From Ectocarpus siliculosus (taxonomy: Eukaryota > Sar > Phaeophyceae > Ectocarpales > Ectocarpaceae), in the NCBI GenBank assembly GCA_000310025.1, contig FN649728.1, forward strand, positions 636,648 to 700,647: a DNA stretch of 64,000 bases. Direction: 5' to 3'. A program made the translations under genes and the position numbers. Position 1 is the first letter of the stretch, and the number at the start of each line of letters is the position of its first letter. A model generated the notes under the pieces. That model ran no database searches. It was not told the DNA's origin and worked only from the letters and a program-made list of their open reading frames with translations. Below are positions 25,201-35,235 of this stretch, piece by piece.

Positions 25201-28200
25201 CCTTCGAGACGCGTCTATCCAGGTCTTCCAGGCCGCGCGGTCGGGAGACGTTCCTACCGTTGCACGGTGCGCATTGAAGCCTGCAACAGCTATCGTCACC
25301 AATCGTTGTCGGCGTCATGAGTGTATAGACAATCTCGATGAAAATGTGTAGGGAGAATCTGTTCAGCCACACAGGCAATCGCCTTTGTTGCCAGTGCTGC
25401 CTTCGAAACAGAGCCTATCGCCACGTGTTCTTCCCCCAGATGTACCAATGCCGAACACGCGATTCCCCCCGATTCCAGGCACTTGAGCGAATGGCCGGCT
25501 CTGTTGTTTCTGCGCGATCGACATGATGGTGATGCTCACGCCGGGATGGCGGAGGGAGGAGCAGAGAAAAGGGTTCCCAGCTATTCTACGTTGCTGCACG
25601 CCGCCTGCCAGGTGCTGTTGTTGTTGTTGTCGTTGCTGTGACGTACAGGCGGGAGATATTTGTGAAGCCATGTAGCTCTCTTGTTGCCTCCTCTTGCAGC
25701 GCTAGGTTCCAAGGGCGTGTTTATTTTGACCTGTCCGTCCCATAGACCATCGAGCTATACGAGACCATCGAGCTATACGAACCCGCGAATGCCATTCTGC
25801 GACTGCCCTATCGGGCAGCTTTCAACGAGAGCGAGACTCATTGGGAGGAGTGGCTTTGTCGAAAAACCTGTCCCACCAAGGCGTTCGTTGATTGTGCGAT
25901 TTATTCGTTTGGTTTTGCTTCTTTGACCTCTTTCAGGGGGGTGCCATTGAAGTGGTCGCCCTCTTGGAGCCGTTCTTGTCCGAGATCACCGACAAGGACC
26001 GCTGGGGCAACACCGCCGTACACGTCGCCGCCGCAGAGTGCAACTACGACCTGCTCAAGTTCTTGGCTCATCGGGCGAACCTGGAAGTCAGAAAGGTACC
26101 CAACATGCAATCAAAAGACAAGGAAAGACTACCCGTTCGAGGAGCGTGTTGTTTTCGCTTTGGGTGTCATGTATTTGTCAGTTTTGAGAACGCGCTATTA
26201 TGCGATGAACAAGTGCACAGCAATTCTCATCTCCGTTTGGGGATGCAGCGTAAACATGTTGGTTGTCAACGTATTTTATCTGAGAATCAACTCGAGAACA
26301 CCGGTGAGCGTCCCGACGCGCAATGGACGCGACACCGATTGGCTCCGATTTGCTCTGCTCGTAGCATCATCTCCCGGAAATCATCGCAACAGAGGGCGGC
26401 GACGCGGCTCTCTCTCGCTGCTCAGAGGATGCCTCAATACGCTGCGAGGGTTGCTATGCATAGTACTGCGGTCGAACTGCTACCCCTACGCATCGACAGA
26501 GCAGGCGGCGCACACCAAACGCTACATGTGCACCAACAACATGCGTACAATACTCGAATTATTTTTTTCTGCTCTGCCCTCTCCCATGGTAACCCAGGCG
26601 GTTCGCGCGGCGGCGAGAGGGCAACCCGCCCCCCGGCCGGCGACATTCCCCCTCGGCATGTCGAAGGAGGCGTTCATCCTTGCTGCCGGCATGGTCCGAA
26701 GGCTGAGGCTCGCCGAAGCCGCGGTGCCCCCGTTTCGCGCGAGACACCAGGAGGGCCTAGGAGCGATCGGGGACGGGCAAGGGAAGGAGGGGAATTTCGG
26801 TCGTGGCGAAGAGCAGAGGTTGGCGACGCTGAGGTTGGAGTCGCTGAGGATGGAGTCATGGGAGGGGGGGCAGCCGATGGTGGAGGGTTTCCTGAAGAAG
26901 AGGAGGTAGGCGGGTACAACGACTTCAGGCGCGGCGTTATTTGTGAGATGATGTGTTAGCATCTGTGGACGACGAAGAGGAAACAATCGGTGCAGAGGCT
27001 TGGGCTATGTAAACATGTGCTTTGTTGTTCAAGAAGACGAAAAACGTACGTGGACCGAAGTTGTCGTTGAGCCACTTCGCATCAGATTTATTCGTCAAAC
27101 ACATTCTCTCCTCAGATGCTTCAACAAACGTGTTCCCGTCGACAATTGGCGAAACCATCATTTACTATCATCGCAGCGTGTACTCTCGTGTCACCCAAAA
27201 TCAGCCCCATGTCTGCAGAGTCGTAACCCTTCGCTTGACGTTCCCACGCAGCTCCTACACGATGTTAGGTGTATCACCTAGTTTATCAAACCTATCGAGT
27301 TTCGTGTTTGTTAAACCTATCGAGTTTTGTGGTGCCTTTTCGAACCCTGATTATTTTCGGTTCCTGCAGGGAGACCGATCGGTGGCTCAAGCGGTGGTGC
27401 CAGCTCAAGCGTTTCGCGCCGCCTGCAGGAGAAGCCGGACACACGGGCCCGGCCCTCTTCTACTTCAAGAAGAAGGCGGACGCCCTCCCTTCCAAGGTAG
27501 AAGACGTTGTAGCCGTCGAAGAGTGCGGCGGTCGTCAGAGAGTGTTAGAACCTATGTAGCGGTGGTGCTGCAGGCGTACGAGCATCTTTGAACGTGCCAC
27601 GCGCAGGTTTTCCTTGGTTGGTGATTTCGTCGAGTTGCGTCGATTTGTTGCATCCAACCCCCATTCGCCGCCACCAATTCCACCACCACTTTCTCTTCCC
27701 TCCGGCTTCCCGAACAGATCATCATGCTGGACCACTGCCTTTTGAAAAAGTCCGACGACCTCGACTGCGCGTTCGAGCTGCACTCCCCTCTCATGATGGA
27801 GGGCAGGAACACAGAGGTAGGGAGCTTTTCCAACTTCGGTTTCTCTGCGTTTCGTCGATTCCGAAACAGGAAAAAGGCGAATGTCAGGGACACTGCCACT
27901 GTTTTACGGGCACCCCCCGTTAAAAACAATCCTTACCGGCACACAGACAGCTACCTCTCTCCCGATGCAAGTCCAACGCGTGTCTCCCTTACTCCAAACT
28001 CAAGTCAAACCATCACCAGCGACCCAGTTCCTGTGACGTTCTCCGCCCGAGTCATCGTCTTCGTTTCTCGTTTTTCGGTTTGGGGGTTTCCGTGCATCCA
28101 CTTTGCGTGCAGGGCCGATTATACTTCCAGGCAAGCAACGAGGTGGAGCTTCAGCAGTGGCTGCTGGCCCTCAGAGCTCTGGTCAAGTTCTACGACTTCA

Positions 28201-31200
28201 AGAACGAAAAGAGACAGTGAGTGGGGGCTAGACGGACATGGCCAATGTTGAGTGCACAACGCCAGCACGTCTTGGAGGTTCTGGAGTGGGCTCGTAGGAC
28301 ATGGTGAACTGGAGTCCGTGCACGACTCGACCATGTTTGGGGCCACGTACAGTACCAGTGGGCCAGGTGCTGCACAATCACGTACAAGCGCTCTCAAGTC
28401 TCCACAAGTGCAACAACAGGGAAAACACGCCTTGTTCAAGCACCTCGAAAATAGTGGTGCCTCTCCCTCCCCATCCTGTTGGTTGGTGCGCTTGGTCAGC
28501 CATTTCCTTTTTTACGTTTTATTCATCCTTAGAAATTTTTTCCACGGTGCTATCGACATCACGAAGCCACCCAACCCCCGAGGACACCCGAATTTTTTCC
28601 ACAGATTGCCGATGGAGTACCTGCATCAGGGCACGCGTGAGCGCCTGGTTCGGGCCACGAACAACCTCGGCGAAACTCCTCTCCACCTTGCGGTTGCGTT
28701 CGCGGGCCGCACGGGAATGGGAGACAGAAGAGAAAGCGACAGCGGCTGTGACAAGCGCGAGGTCGGCATCGCAGTACAGGTGCGAAGGGGCAAAGGCATG
28801 GGTGGAACCGTTACAAGGATCGATGTCCTCTCGTGGTTGAAATGAGGCAGCCTTTTAGACCGACGTCTGTCCAGTGCTTCTCTCAGTCCTACCTTTTCAG
28901 TTAGGCTCCGTTGTCACAGGATATCACGCCTGAAAAAGGTATTTTGCAATAAATGAAGCACGTTCGAAGCTTGAGATATTGTGTGTTTGTGGACGCAAGC
29001 TGCTCCAGACGTTTCGATGACAAAGGTATTCTGCAAAATATGAAGCAAGCTCGAACCACGTTAATGTGTGGTGTGGTTTGTTGACCGCACGTTGCTCCAG
29101 CACTTTCGATGCCGTCCTGATGTGTGACTCGAGACGTAGAATTAGGCAAACCCCTTGGGAAGCGCCAGAGCTGGTTGGGCCCCCTCATCTTCGCCGACAA
29201 GGGCAAGCGTTGTCGAGGCAGGCTACCGACTTTGACGCCACAAAGGGGGATCCACATGTGATGTTTCTTGAGGGAACAGGCCCACCTTCACAAAAGAGCA
29301 CCCCCCATGGCATGTTCCCGTCTATCCCCCCACCACAGCGAGTCGCCACCTGGCTGCTTGAGAACGGTGCGAATCCAAACGCCTGCGACGAGCAAGGGGA
29401 AACCCCGATGCACTGCGTCATGAGGGCAAATAATGTCGACGCAGCGCTAGCACTCCAGAAGGGGTACGGCAGCGTCAACCTTCCTCGCAAGACGGACTGG
29501 AAGACGCCGTTGGACCTTGCATCGGATAACGACGAGGTGGGTTTGCTACGGTCATCCTGTTGTTTGTTCCATTGTCAATCAGGAACGTGTCGTGTGTGAG
29601 ATTGTTTTCAATACCCCGGCCGAGGTCGGCGCGAATCAATCACTGTATGCGGCGTCGCTATGGTGCAGAGCTTTAGCGCAGTACGTCCTCCAAGGCTGGG
29701 TTGGAAGGCCTCTCCCGCAGACGAACACGTCGTACCCGGCGGACTACACGGGTTCTGTTCGGCACACCCAGCGTGAACACGCACCAAATCTGTCAATCAA
29801 AAGTTGTGAGCCCTTCGATCCCAAACTCGACGACAACTAAAAACGCAACGCCAGAAAGGTGAACGAACAACAGCAGCAATGCGTGCCATACTTTCGCTTC
29901 ACTGGTAACCTTCGCGAACCTCACTCCGCGATATTCAGGTGTGGCAGCGTCTGAGGGACGGGGCACTCGTCGCCGCCATCGCCCCAAAGCTAACGGTCGG
30001 GGATTCGGCCGCCGACGCTGGCGGCACATCGTGGGTGCACCCGGCCCCGGCTAAGCTTCTGGGCTTCACATACATCTCGGTTTTCCTAGAGACGCTGGTC
30101 GTGGCTTCCGCCGCGGACATCGGGAAGCCCACCCTCACTGTGTCGGTTTTCAGCGCGAAGGGGAAGCTCGTCGAGTCAGCGCAGGTGGGGCGACGCTGTA
30201 GGAGACGTCGCACACAACTTTGCGTGCAACACAGTTATACGTCCCGGCGATAAGGGGGGGCTGTAACGTCACATTTGTACGTGACTTCAATCGAGCTAGC
30301 ACAAGTTCGACATTCTTTTTGTAGTCGAGGCGCGCAAGTACAGGATACCACACGACGTGTTTTGCGATGATCCTCGATGTTTCGAACGGCGAAATTGATG
30401 CCGTGTCATCTTCAGCCTAAGGGCGTGTTGAAGTTCACGTTATCGACACGAAAGAAACGCATCTAACGGCCAGAGTTGATGCCCGCAACTTGTCAAAGGC
30501 CTTTACGCGTCACGCTACGCTCAGGCCCCCGCCGTTCTATTTCCGCTTTGCTGTCGATTGCAAACGTTCAAAGCACACACGGTACTGCTGTAGCGGCTTC
30601 ATGATGGTACGGAAAACTTCTGTTCTCGCCGCAGGAGTTCGACTCGCCCACGCTTTTTTCTTCGATGTACCTGTGGTGGGGACGCACATGGCACATGCAA
30701 ACCCCCTTGGAAACCTTGGGGCCCGGAAGCTCCATGGTGTTCGAGCTGCGGGATATCCAGGTGCGGGGCTCGAGAAGGAAAAGGCCATGCATCGGCACGC
30801 CCTTTCGAGCGGTTCTTTGTTGACTCCCCTACCCCTCCCTGACGTTGATGGCCTTCGCCGTGGGAAAAAAAGTGCGCAAGCTAGTCGCCGGGCAGGGGCC
30901 GCGTGATGCCACCGATCGACCACACTAAAGTAGCAGAACAGCTCAACGGCGAGAGAAGCACTAATTCCTGTTTTTCTCGCCCTCGGTGTCATACACCCTC
31001 CCCTTTCGGACGCACAAACCCACTTTGGCCACACGCGTAACCTGGTCGTTCCAGTTCTACTCCAAGGAGATATGCATAGCTCATGGAGAATAACACAGGA
31101 CAACAAAAAACAACCAAAGACTCGGCCGTCATCGGTAGCACTCGTACACGCACACAAAGGGAAAATCACTTTGCGTGTATTACGACCCGATCACGACGAC

Positions 31201-31597
31201 GCAGTTGGCAACAGCCTCTTACCTTCTAACGCCACATATTCATACACCCCTTTCGACAAATGGACATACCCAGGGCGGGAGCAAGAAGGCCATTTGTTGG
31301 GGAGCCTTGCCCTTGGATCCGGACCACCTCAACACCCAGCCGGAGAAGCTTTCCACGTACCTGGCCCCGGTGGATCCGGCGAGGCTGATGGCTGTCGCGT
31401 TTGGCAGCGGCGGCAGGGGGGGCGGCCTCTGGCCGCTGCGGGCTGATGCTGCGCTAACAGCGGACGTGAGTCTCACCCGTTTATTGCGTTGATGGTTCTA
31501 GAAAGGTAGATGCAGTGGACATGGTGTTTTGGCGATTACACAACAGCATTGGTGGTTACAGGTTTGCGCCGAGGATAATGTACACCCATGTGCATGA
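9017..31597 (+). CDS. unconventional myosin heavy chain with IQ neck and ANK-PH-ANK tail (class XXXI-like)
   Basis: Actin-based ATPase motor, presumably moving or tethering membrane cargo through its PH domain. Modelled exons: 9017-9157, 9680-9757, 10037-10159, 11115-11224, 11666-11765, 12185-12435, 13048-13316, 13815-13919, 14196-14326, 14767-14868, 15521-15648, 16010-16193, 16468-16627, 16901-17004, 17270-17386, 17765-17926, 18420-18521, 18981-19381, 19733-19874, 20255-20377, 20847-20941, 21413-21583, 22312-22458, 22875-23046, 23682-23774, 24195-24257, 25100-25266, 25479-25611, 25937-26095, 26598-26905, 27370-27496, 27718-27816, 28113-28216, 28605-28779, 29339-29536, 29939-30184, 30635-30760, 31274-31465, 31562-31597. 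All phases join, giving 1947 residues. Key motifs: P-loop GESGAGKT (293-300), switch I NDNSSRF (386-392), switch II DIFGFE (625-630). Three introns use GC donors. The start codon is the first in-frame ATG with a good acidic N-terminus; an earlier ATG at 8945 is possible. Exons 26-27 and the last exon are the least certain. From memory, stramenopile class XXXI myosins have this tail. Confidence 0.93.
10037..10159 (+). other. myosin SH3-like N-terminal domain exon (residues 74-114)
   Basis: This exon encodes [17 protein letters not shown] and then [14 protein letters not shown], the typical small beta-barrel preceding a myosin motor. Its 3' border is a GC donor (GAG|gcaagt); no GT donor nearby keeps the frame. 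Confidence 0.85.
11228..11265 (+). repeat. (GCT)n microsatellite in myosin intron 4
   Basis: GCT repeats with one GTT interruption, starting a few bases after the exon 4 donor. Intronic. Confidence 0.7.
14345..14500 (+). mobile_element. 3' fragment of the poly-C-tailed repeat in myosin intron 9
   Basis: After a C run, the segment from 'ggcgcttcgcg' through 'gcctggtccggtga', 'ctttcgtagggatgcgagg' and 'ctacggcatgcacg' to 'ctatgagtacacc' matches the 3' part of the repeats at 7.3 and 41.7 kb. Confidence 0.7.
20605..20659 (+). other. tRNA-like A-box/B-box pair in myosin intron 20
   Basis: TGGACCAGTCAGCG resembles a pol III A box, and GGTTCGAGACC a B box 44 bases further, the spacing found inside tRNAs. 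I could not fold a full cloverleaf, so this is at most a tRNA-derived relic. Confidence 0.25.
24311..24439 (+). repeat. tandem duplication of about 76 bases in a myosin intron
   Basis: Two copies of a block starting GGTTTCAAATCG / GATTTCAAATCG and containing TTCAGAAGTGAC, GGTGGTTGCATGTGGAAA lie head to tail with few differences. Confidence 0.8.
24852..24910 (+). repeat. short tandem repeat with hairpin CCGAAACACCCTTCGG
   Basis: Two copies of CGAAACACCCTTCGG about 28 bases apart; each can form a small stem (CCGAA/TTCGG). Confidence 0.6.
25211..26095 (+). other. myosin tail ankyrin block 1 (about residues 1298-1411)
   Basis: Parts of exons 27 to 29 encode [39 protein letters not shown] and [20 protein letters not shown], which match helix-turn-helix ankyrin repeats. 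The middle exon (25479-25611) is supported by phase and by completing the repeat pattern. Confidence 0.85.
26870..28216 (+). other. myosin tail PH domain (about residues 1505-1624)
   Basis: The end of exon 30 and exons 31-33 encode [47 protein letters not shown] and [20 protein letters not shown]. These are the first strands, a middle strand and the C-terminal amphipathic helix with its conserved Trp of a PH fold. Phosphoinositide binding is possible but not shown. Confidence 0.88.
28605..29536 (+). other. myosin tail ankyrin block 2 (about residues 1624-1748)
   Basis: Exons 34 and 35 encode [43 protein letters not shown] and [13 protein letters not shown], clear ankyrin repeats lying on the far side of the PH domain. 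Confidence 0.87.
28928..29125 (+). repeat. direct duplication of about 95-100 bases in myosin intron 34
   Basis: Two diverged copies share 'aaaggtatt.tgcaa', 'atgaagca', 'ctcgaa/ttcgaa', 'gtgtgtttgt/gtggtttgt', 'gctgctccag' and 'tttcgatg'. Intronic, no coding sense. Confidence 0.6.
29939..31597 (+). other. myosin C-terminal domain of unknown type, possibly C2-like (about residues 1749-1947)
   Basis: Exons 36-39 encode alternating hydrophobic strands such as [44 protein letters not shown] and [10 protein letters not shown]. The pattern suggests a beta sandwich and recalls C2 domains, but I cannot name it with confidence. The last exon adds eleven residues ending HPCA before TGA (31595-31597). 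Confidence 0.6.
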
Positions 31598-33681
31598 GAC
31601 GATGGCAGACATGACGGGCGGTTTCAAAGAACCCCTTCCGGGCCTGTTTCTCGAGGCCGCCGGTGGCACTGCTGTACCGGGAAATCGTTTTTTTTTAGTT
31701 GTATATAGACACCGCACACACCTTTGGGGACTATTATTTGTTTGTAGTTGTTCTACTTTATCCCGGGTGTGAGGGGTACCGGGACGGAAGGTGAGAGCTG
31801 GCATAAGGCTAAAAGCACGGGGGCTTGTATCTTTTTTCTTCGGCTGCGGCGTCATTGTGAGGAGGGGAGGGTGGGGATAGTTCCGAAAGGTCTCGTGCCG
31901 ATTAGATTGCCCAGGGTTGTGTGAACTGCTGTCCTACCGTAGTACCCATGTTTCGCCCCCGATAAAAGGTGGCCAACACTGACCGGAGGGCTCTCGAGAC
32001 AAATACGAGGACCGCGCCCATCACGCTTTCGGTTTGTATTTCGTGTCACCATTCGTTGCAAGGTGCTACTGTAGACGCCTGGATTTATTTATCAAAGGAG
32101 ACCCACGTGAAGTGTACGGTACTGTAGAACACTTTTTCTTCTTCGTTTCTGACGTAAACGCAAAAGCTGCGCCAGTGTTTCTGCGCTAATTTTGAAAGCC
32201 AGGCAGCCTCCAGGATCACCCCCGATCGACGTGTTTCGTCGACGGGCGGGGTTCTTGTTATTATGGTGAGATTTGTAGGTGCCCAAAAGGGTGTGGTAGT
32301 TATAGCTTTCCAAAAACACGTCGGTATGAAGTCAGCCTGGTTGCTGCTGCAATCGTTTCGCTCATTCGACATGCTTTTTTCGCCGAGAGCGTCCGCGGGG
32401 ATGGGCATTGCGGGGCGGTTTCCATCAACAAGTGTTGTTCTTTCGTGTTTTTCGTGGCGCCGTCCAGGGTGTCAACGGCATTCCGCCGAGTAAAGACAGT
32501 GCTCGATACCAGCAATGTAGCGGGGGGCAAACGCGATAGGTTGGCAACGGCGCAAGCGCCCTCCCGTCGGCGGCCTTGTGGTCCGAGGGGGATGGCAAAG
32601 GATGCCTTTTGGCTGTTGATGAGCGAAAGAGTAGAAGACACGGTCCACGAGAGGTTGGTGGGATGACGGTGGTGGTACACAGGGCCTCCACCGAACGAAC
32701 AAAAAGGCGTTCGGTAGATATTCCACTGCCGACGATCGGGACACATGTCGCAACAACGCTTTTGTAAATGTGCTTGACTGAAGCTCTTTATATATATGTG
32801 CTTGTAAATGTGCTTGATTGAAGTTATGTATTTACCTCAGTAGCTACGGTACCATTTTTAGCACGATGTCAGACAGGCCGAGGGTGGCGAGTGGGCTGGG
32901 GGTGGCGTAGGCGAGAAGGAAGAAGGGCACTCCAACTGCAGTAGTAGCAGTTGCCGTAGCAGTTAGTAGTTAGCGATGCAGTTGTTGGCTCGCGAAGTGC
33001 AGTGATTATATTTTGAATTTTCGACGTTGGTTGGGAAATGTATAGTCTATGCACGGTGTATGTTGGCATTTGAGCCACGCGTGGTGAACGAACCAACCGT
33101 GTTTGTGACAACCTGAGGAGAAGTTGGGGGTCATCCGTGATTGCTGTAACTGATGTTAGACGTCCGGCGGTTGGTTTGCTGTTGGTGTGGCACCGTTCAA
33201 TGCGCCACACTTTATTGCTGGAGAGAGTAGGGGGGGTAGGGCCGCCACGATGATTGGTTGATTGTGATTTTCGATAGCACCAACGTTTTTTCTCTTCATT
33301 ATTCGGGGGATGAAGAAAGCGTATGGCCTCCGGCTATTAGTGGCGGCACACATTGTGGCGTGTTTGGCATGAACAAGAATACGGCGTCTTCTTCCGGCAC
33401 GCCCTATAGTACTCCTCAAACTGAAACGAAACACATACATACATACCGGGAAGACCTATGAACTTCTACTTCTAGGCTATCGAAGCGTAGTACTTCTTCA
33501 CTTCCCGATGCATTTTCGTCGTTGTTTGAGGTATCGTCGCCACCGTATTGCGGGGTGCTTGCTGGTGGTGCAATTTCATGTCACATTACACGACGAGTGG
33601 AGTGAGTGTGAGGCACGCGGGACAGAGGAGGTACGTGTGGCTGAGATCCTGACTGCCCTAACATGACGTACGCGATGGATA
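31598..33681. other. gene-free stretch after the myosin stop
   Basis: Contains the myosin 3' UTR, whose end I cannot place. A short direct repeat of 'aaatgtgcttga.tgaag' occurs near 32765-32825. No other gene supported. Confidence 0.4.
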
Positions 33682-33878
33682 CAGTGGTGGTCCCGGTTTA
33701 GCGGTTGGTTCCCTCTTTAGCGGGATGCCCTGAATAATAGCGGTCCCAAAATTTCTGAAAATTTCGTGGCATGGCTGCACCTCTGGGGTACTCGAACTGC
33801 AATAATACCCGAACTGCAATAGCGGTTACAACATTTTATTTTGTGAACATATGAACCGCTAAACCGGGACCACGACTG
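33682..33878 (+). mobile_element. MITE with CAG-type terminal inverted repeats, copy 1 (pogo/Tigger-like)
   Basis: The 197-base element starts CAGTGGTGGTCCCGGTTTAG and ends with the inverse of CAGTCGTGGTCCCGGTTTAG. A second copy with matching interior in opposite orientation lies at 60116-60323. CAG ends with GTTTAGCG resemble pogo/Tigger elements of the Tc1/mariner group; that grouping is inference. A TA precedes the left end but is not duplicated at the right. Confidence 0.75.
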
Positions 33879-35160
33879 GAGGTTTGTTCTCGTCAAGGAG
33901 CGATGCGTGTCCGCTACTACTGCTGCTGTACTACCACCGCTTTCGGCTCTCTACCAAACATTTTGAGCCAGAAAAAATTGGAACACCACCGTTTATTTTC
34001 GAGTGTACGCCAACATACATACGTGCATCCGTCCGAAATGCTTGCATTTATTTCTGCCTTGGAAAAAAACGCAGCAGGTAGTCTGTGGTACACAAGACAT
34101 CGCGCATCGCGCACCATCATTCACTCACTGCCGAAAAGTTGAAGAAACTAAAAATACATGTACCAGCGTGAAATTGCACTGAATGCATGCCAAATGCACA
34201 CAATAATAAATAGGATACCAGTCAGTGTAACCGCACAATAATAATGTTAACCTGTTCTGTGATGACAAACACCGAACGAAGCCTGGGGTCGCCGTAGGCT
34301 ACACCCACACGGAAGAAGAGGAGAGGATACATCAGTGACATGTTGAACAATAATGTGTGCTTCGCCACGACATCATCATCATCATCATATTCTCGAAGAT
34401 CGATACTATAGACTATAATACTAAATAATCTATATACTACAGTTCCTGTAGTACCGTCGACTTATCAGTTAGAAATATAAGAACTGCGCCACGTCCCAGG
34501 CGTACGTAGTATTTTTCGTGTTCTCTCTCTCGGAGGCGCGTAGACGATTAAAGTGGGCAGCTTGCTTGGCACATGGCTTGTCGGGACACCGGTTTTGTGA
34601 ACAGCACATATTTTTATTCCCACAAATGTATCATGTACGCATTCAATACATGTACAGCAGTATATATATGTCTCTCTTCCTCCCTGTAGTACGTATATCC
34701 ATGCACTTGCATGAACCCAGGCGTGCAAGAAAAGACGACGCGTCATTTTTCCAGATTTTTCATTTTTTCCGACCCGCACGCTCCCAAGACGCCAAGATAC
34801 AGCAGGATCCGGGGGGGGGGGGGGGGAAAGAGAGAGAGAGAGAGACCTGTCCGCTTGGTCATCGCCATGGTTGGCGGCTGTCGCCGGGGGCAGGTGTGAG
34901 AGTATAGAAGTAAGATATACCGCGCTACTGCTGTAAAGATATCTTATCTTCGTCGTTCCGGAAGGGGTTGTTGTCTTCACATTTGGGTGCAGGTGCGCAA
35001 ATAAATGCGCGTCAACCATTTGTTCCTCCGAAGTGGACTTTCGAGTGACTTTTGGTTTCCAGACGAAGTGGGTAGGATTTGCTTCCATTGCTACTGCAGG
35101 CTGCAGGCGCATCCATGAAAGTGCACACGTTGCAGAAAGTCGGACAGACGCGCACGCACA
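33879..35160. other. gene-free stretch upstream of metallothionein
   Basis: Includes a CAT run (34373-34388), an AT-rich tract (34400-34445) and a poly-G/(GA)n tract (34810-34845). No exon recognised. Confidence 0.4.
35122..35128 (+). promoter_or_regulatory. possible metal-response-element core upstream of metallothionein
   Basis: TGCACAC fits the animal MRE core TGCRCNC and lies about 110 bases before the metallothionein ATG. A 7-base match is common by chance and MRE use in brown algae is not established. Confidence 0.15.
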
Positions 35161-35235
35161 CATCACTCGCTTCCCCACCTCATCACACTCTCACTCTTCC
35201 CCCTGACTCTTCCCCTCTTCGCATCTCAACACACC

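Larger units (their letters stand above)
21413..25266 (+). other. myosin neck: 8-10 IQ-like calmodulin-binding motifs (about residues 1043-1297)
   Basis: Exons 22-27 encode successive IQ cores, including [80 protein letters not shown] and [17 protein letters not shown], followed by weaker repeats in the small exons. Light-chain or calmodulin binding is expected from the family. The number of functional motifs is uncertain because later ones lack the full consensus. Confidence 0.85.

Noticed and set aside
26100-26597. Open reading through myosin intron 29
   Set aside because: Both plus frames stay open into the intron, but a GTACC donor and a CAG acceptor restore phase and the intron sequence has no protein sense.
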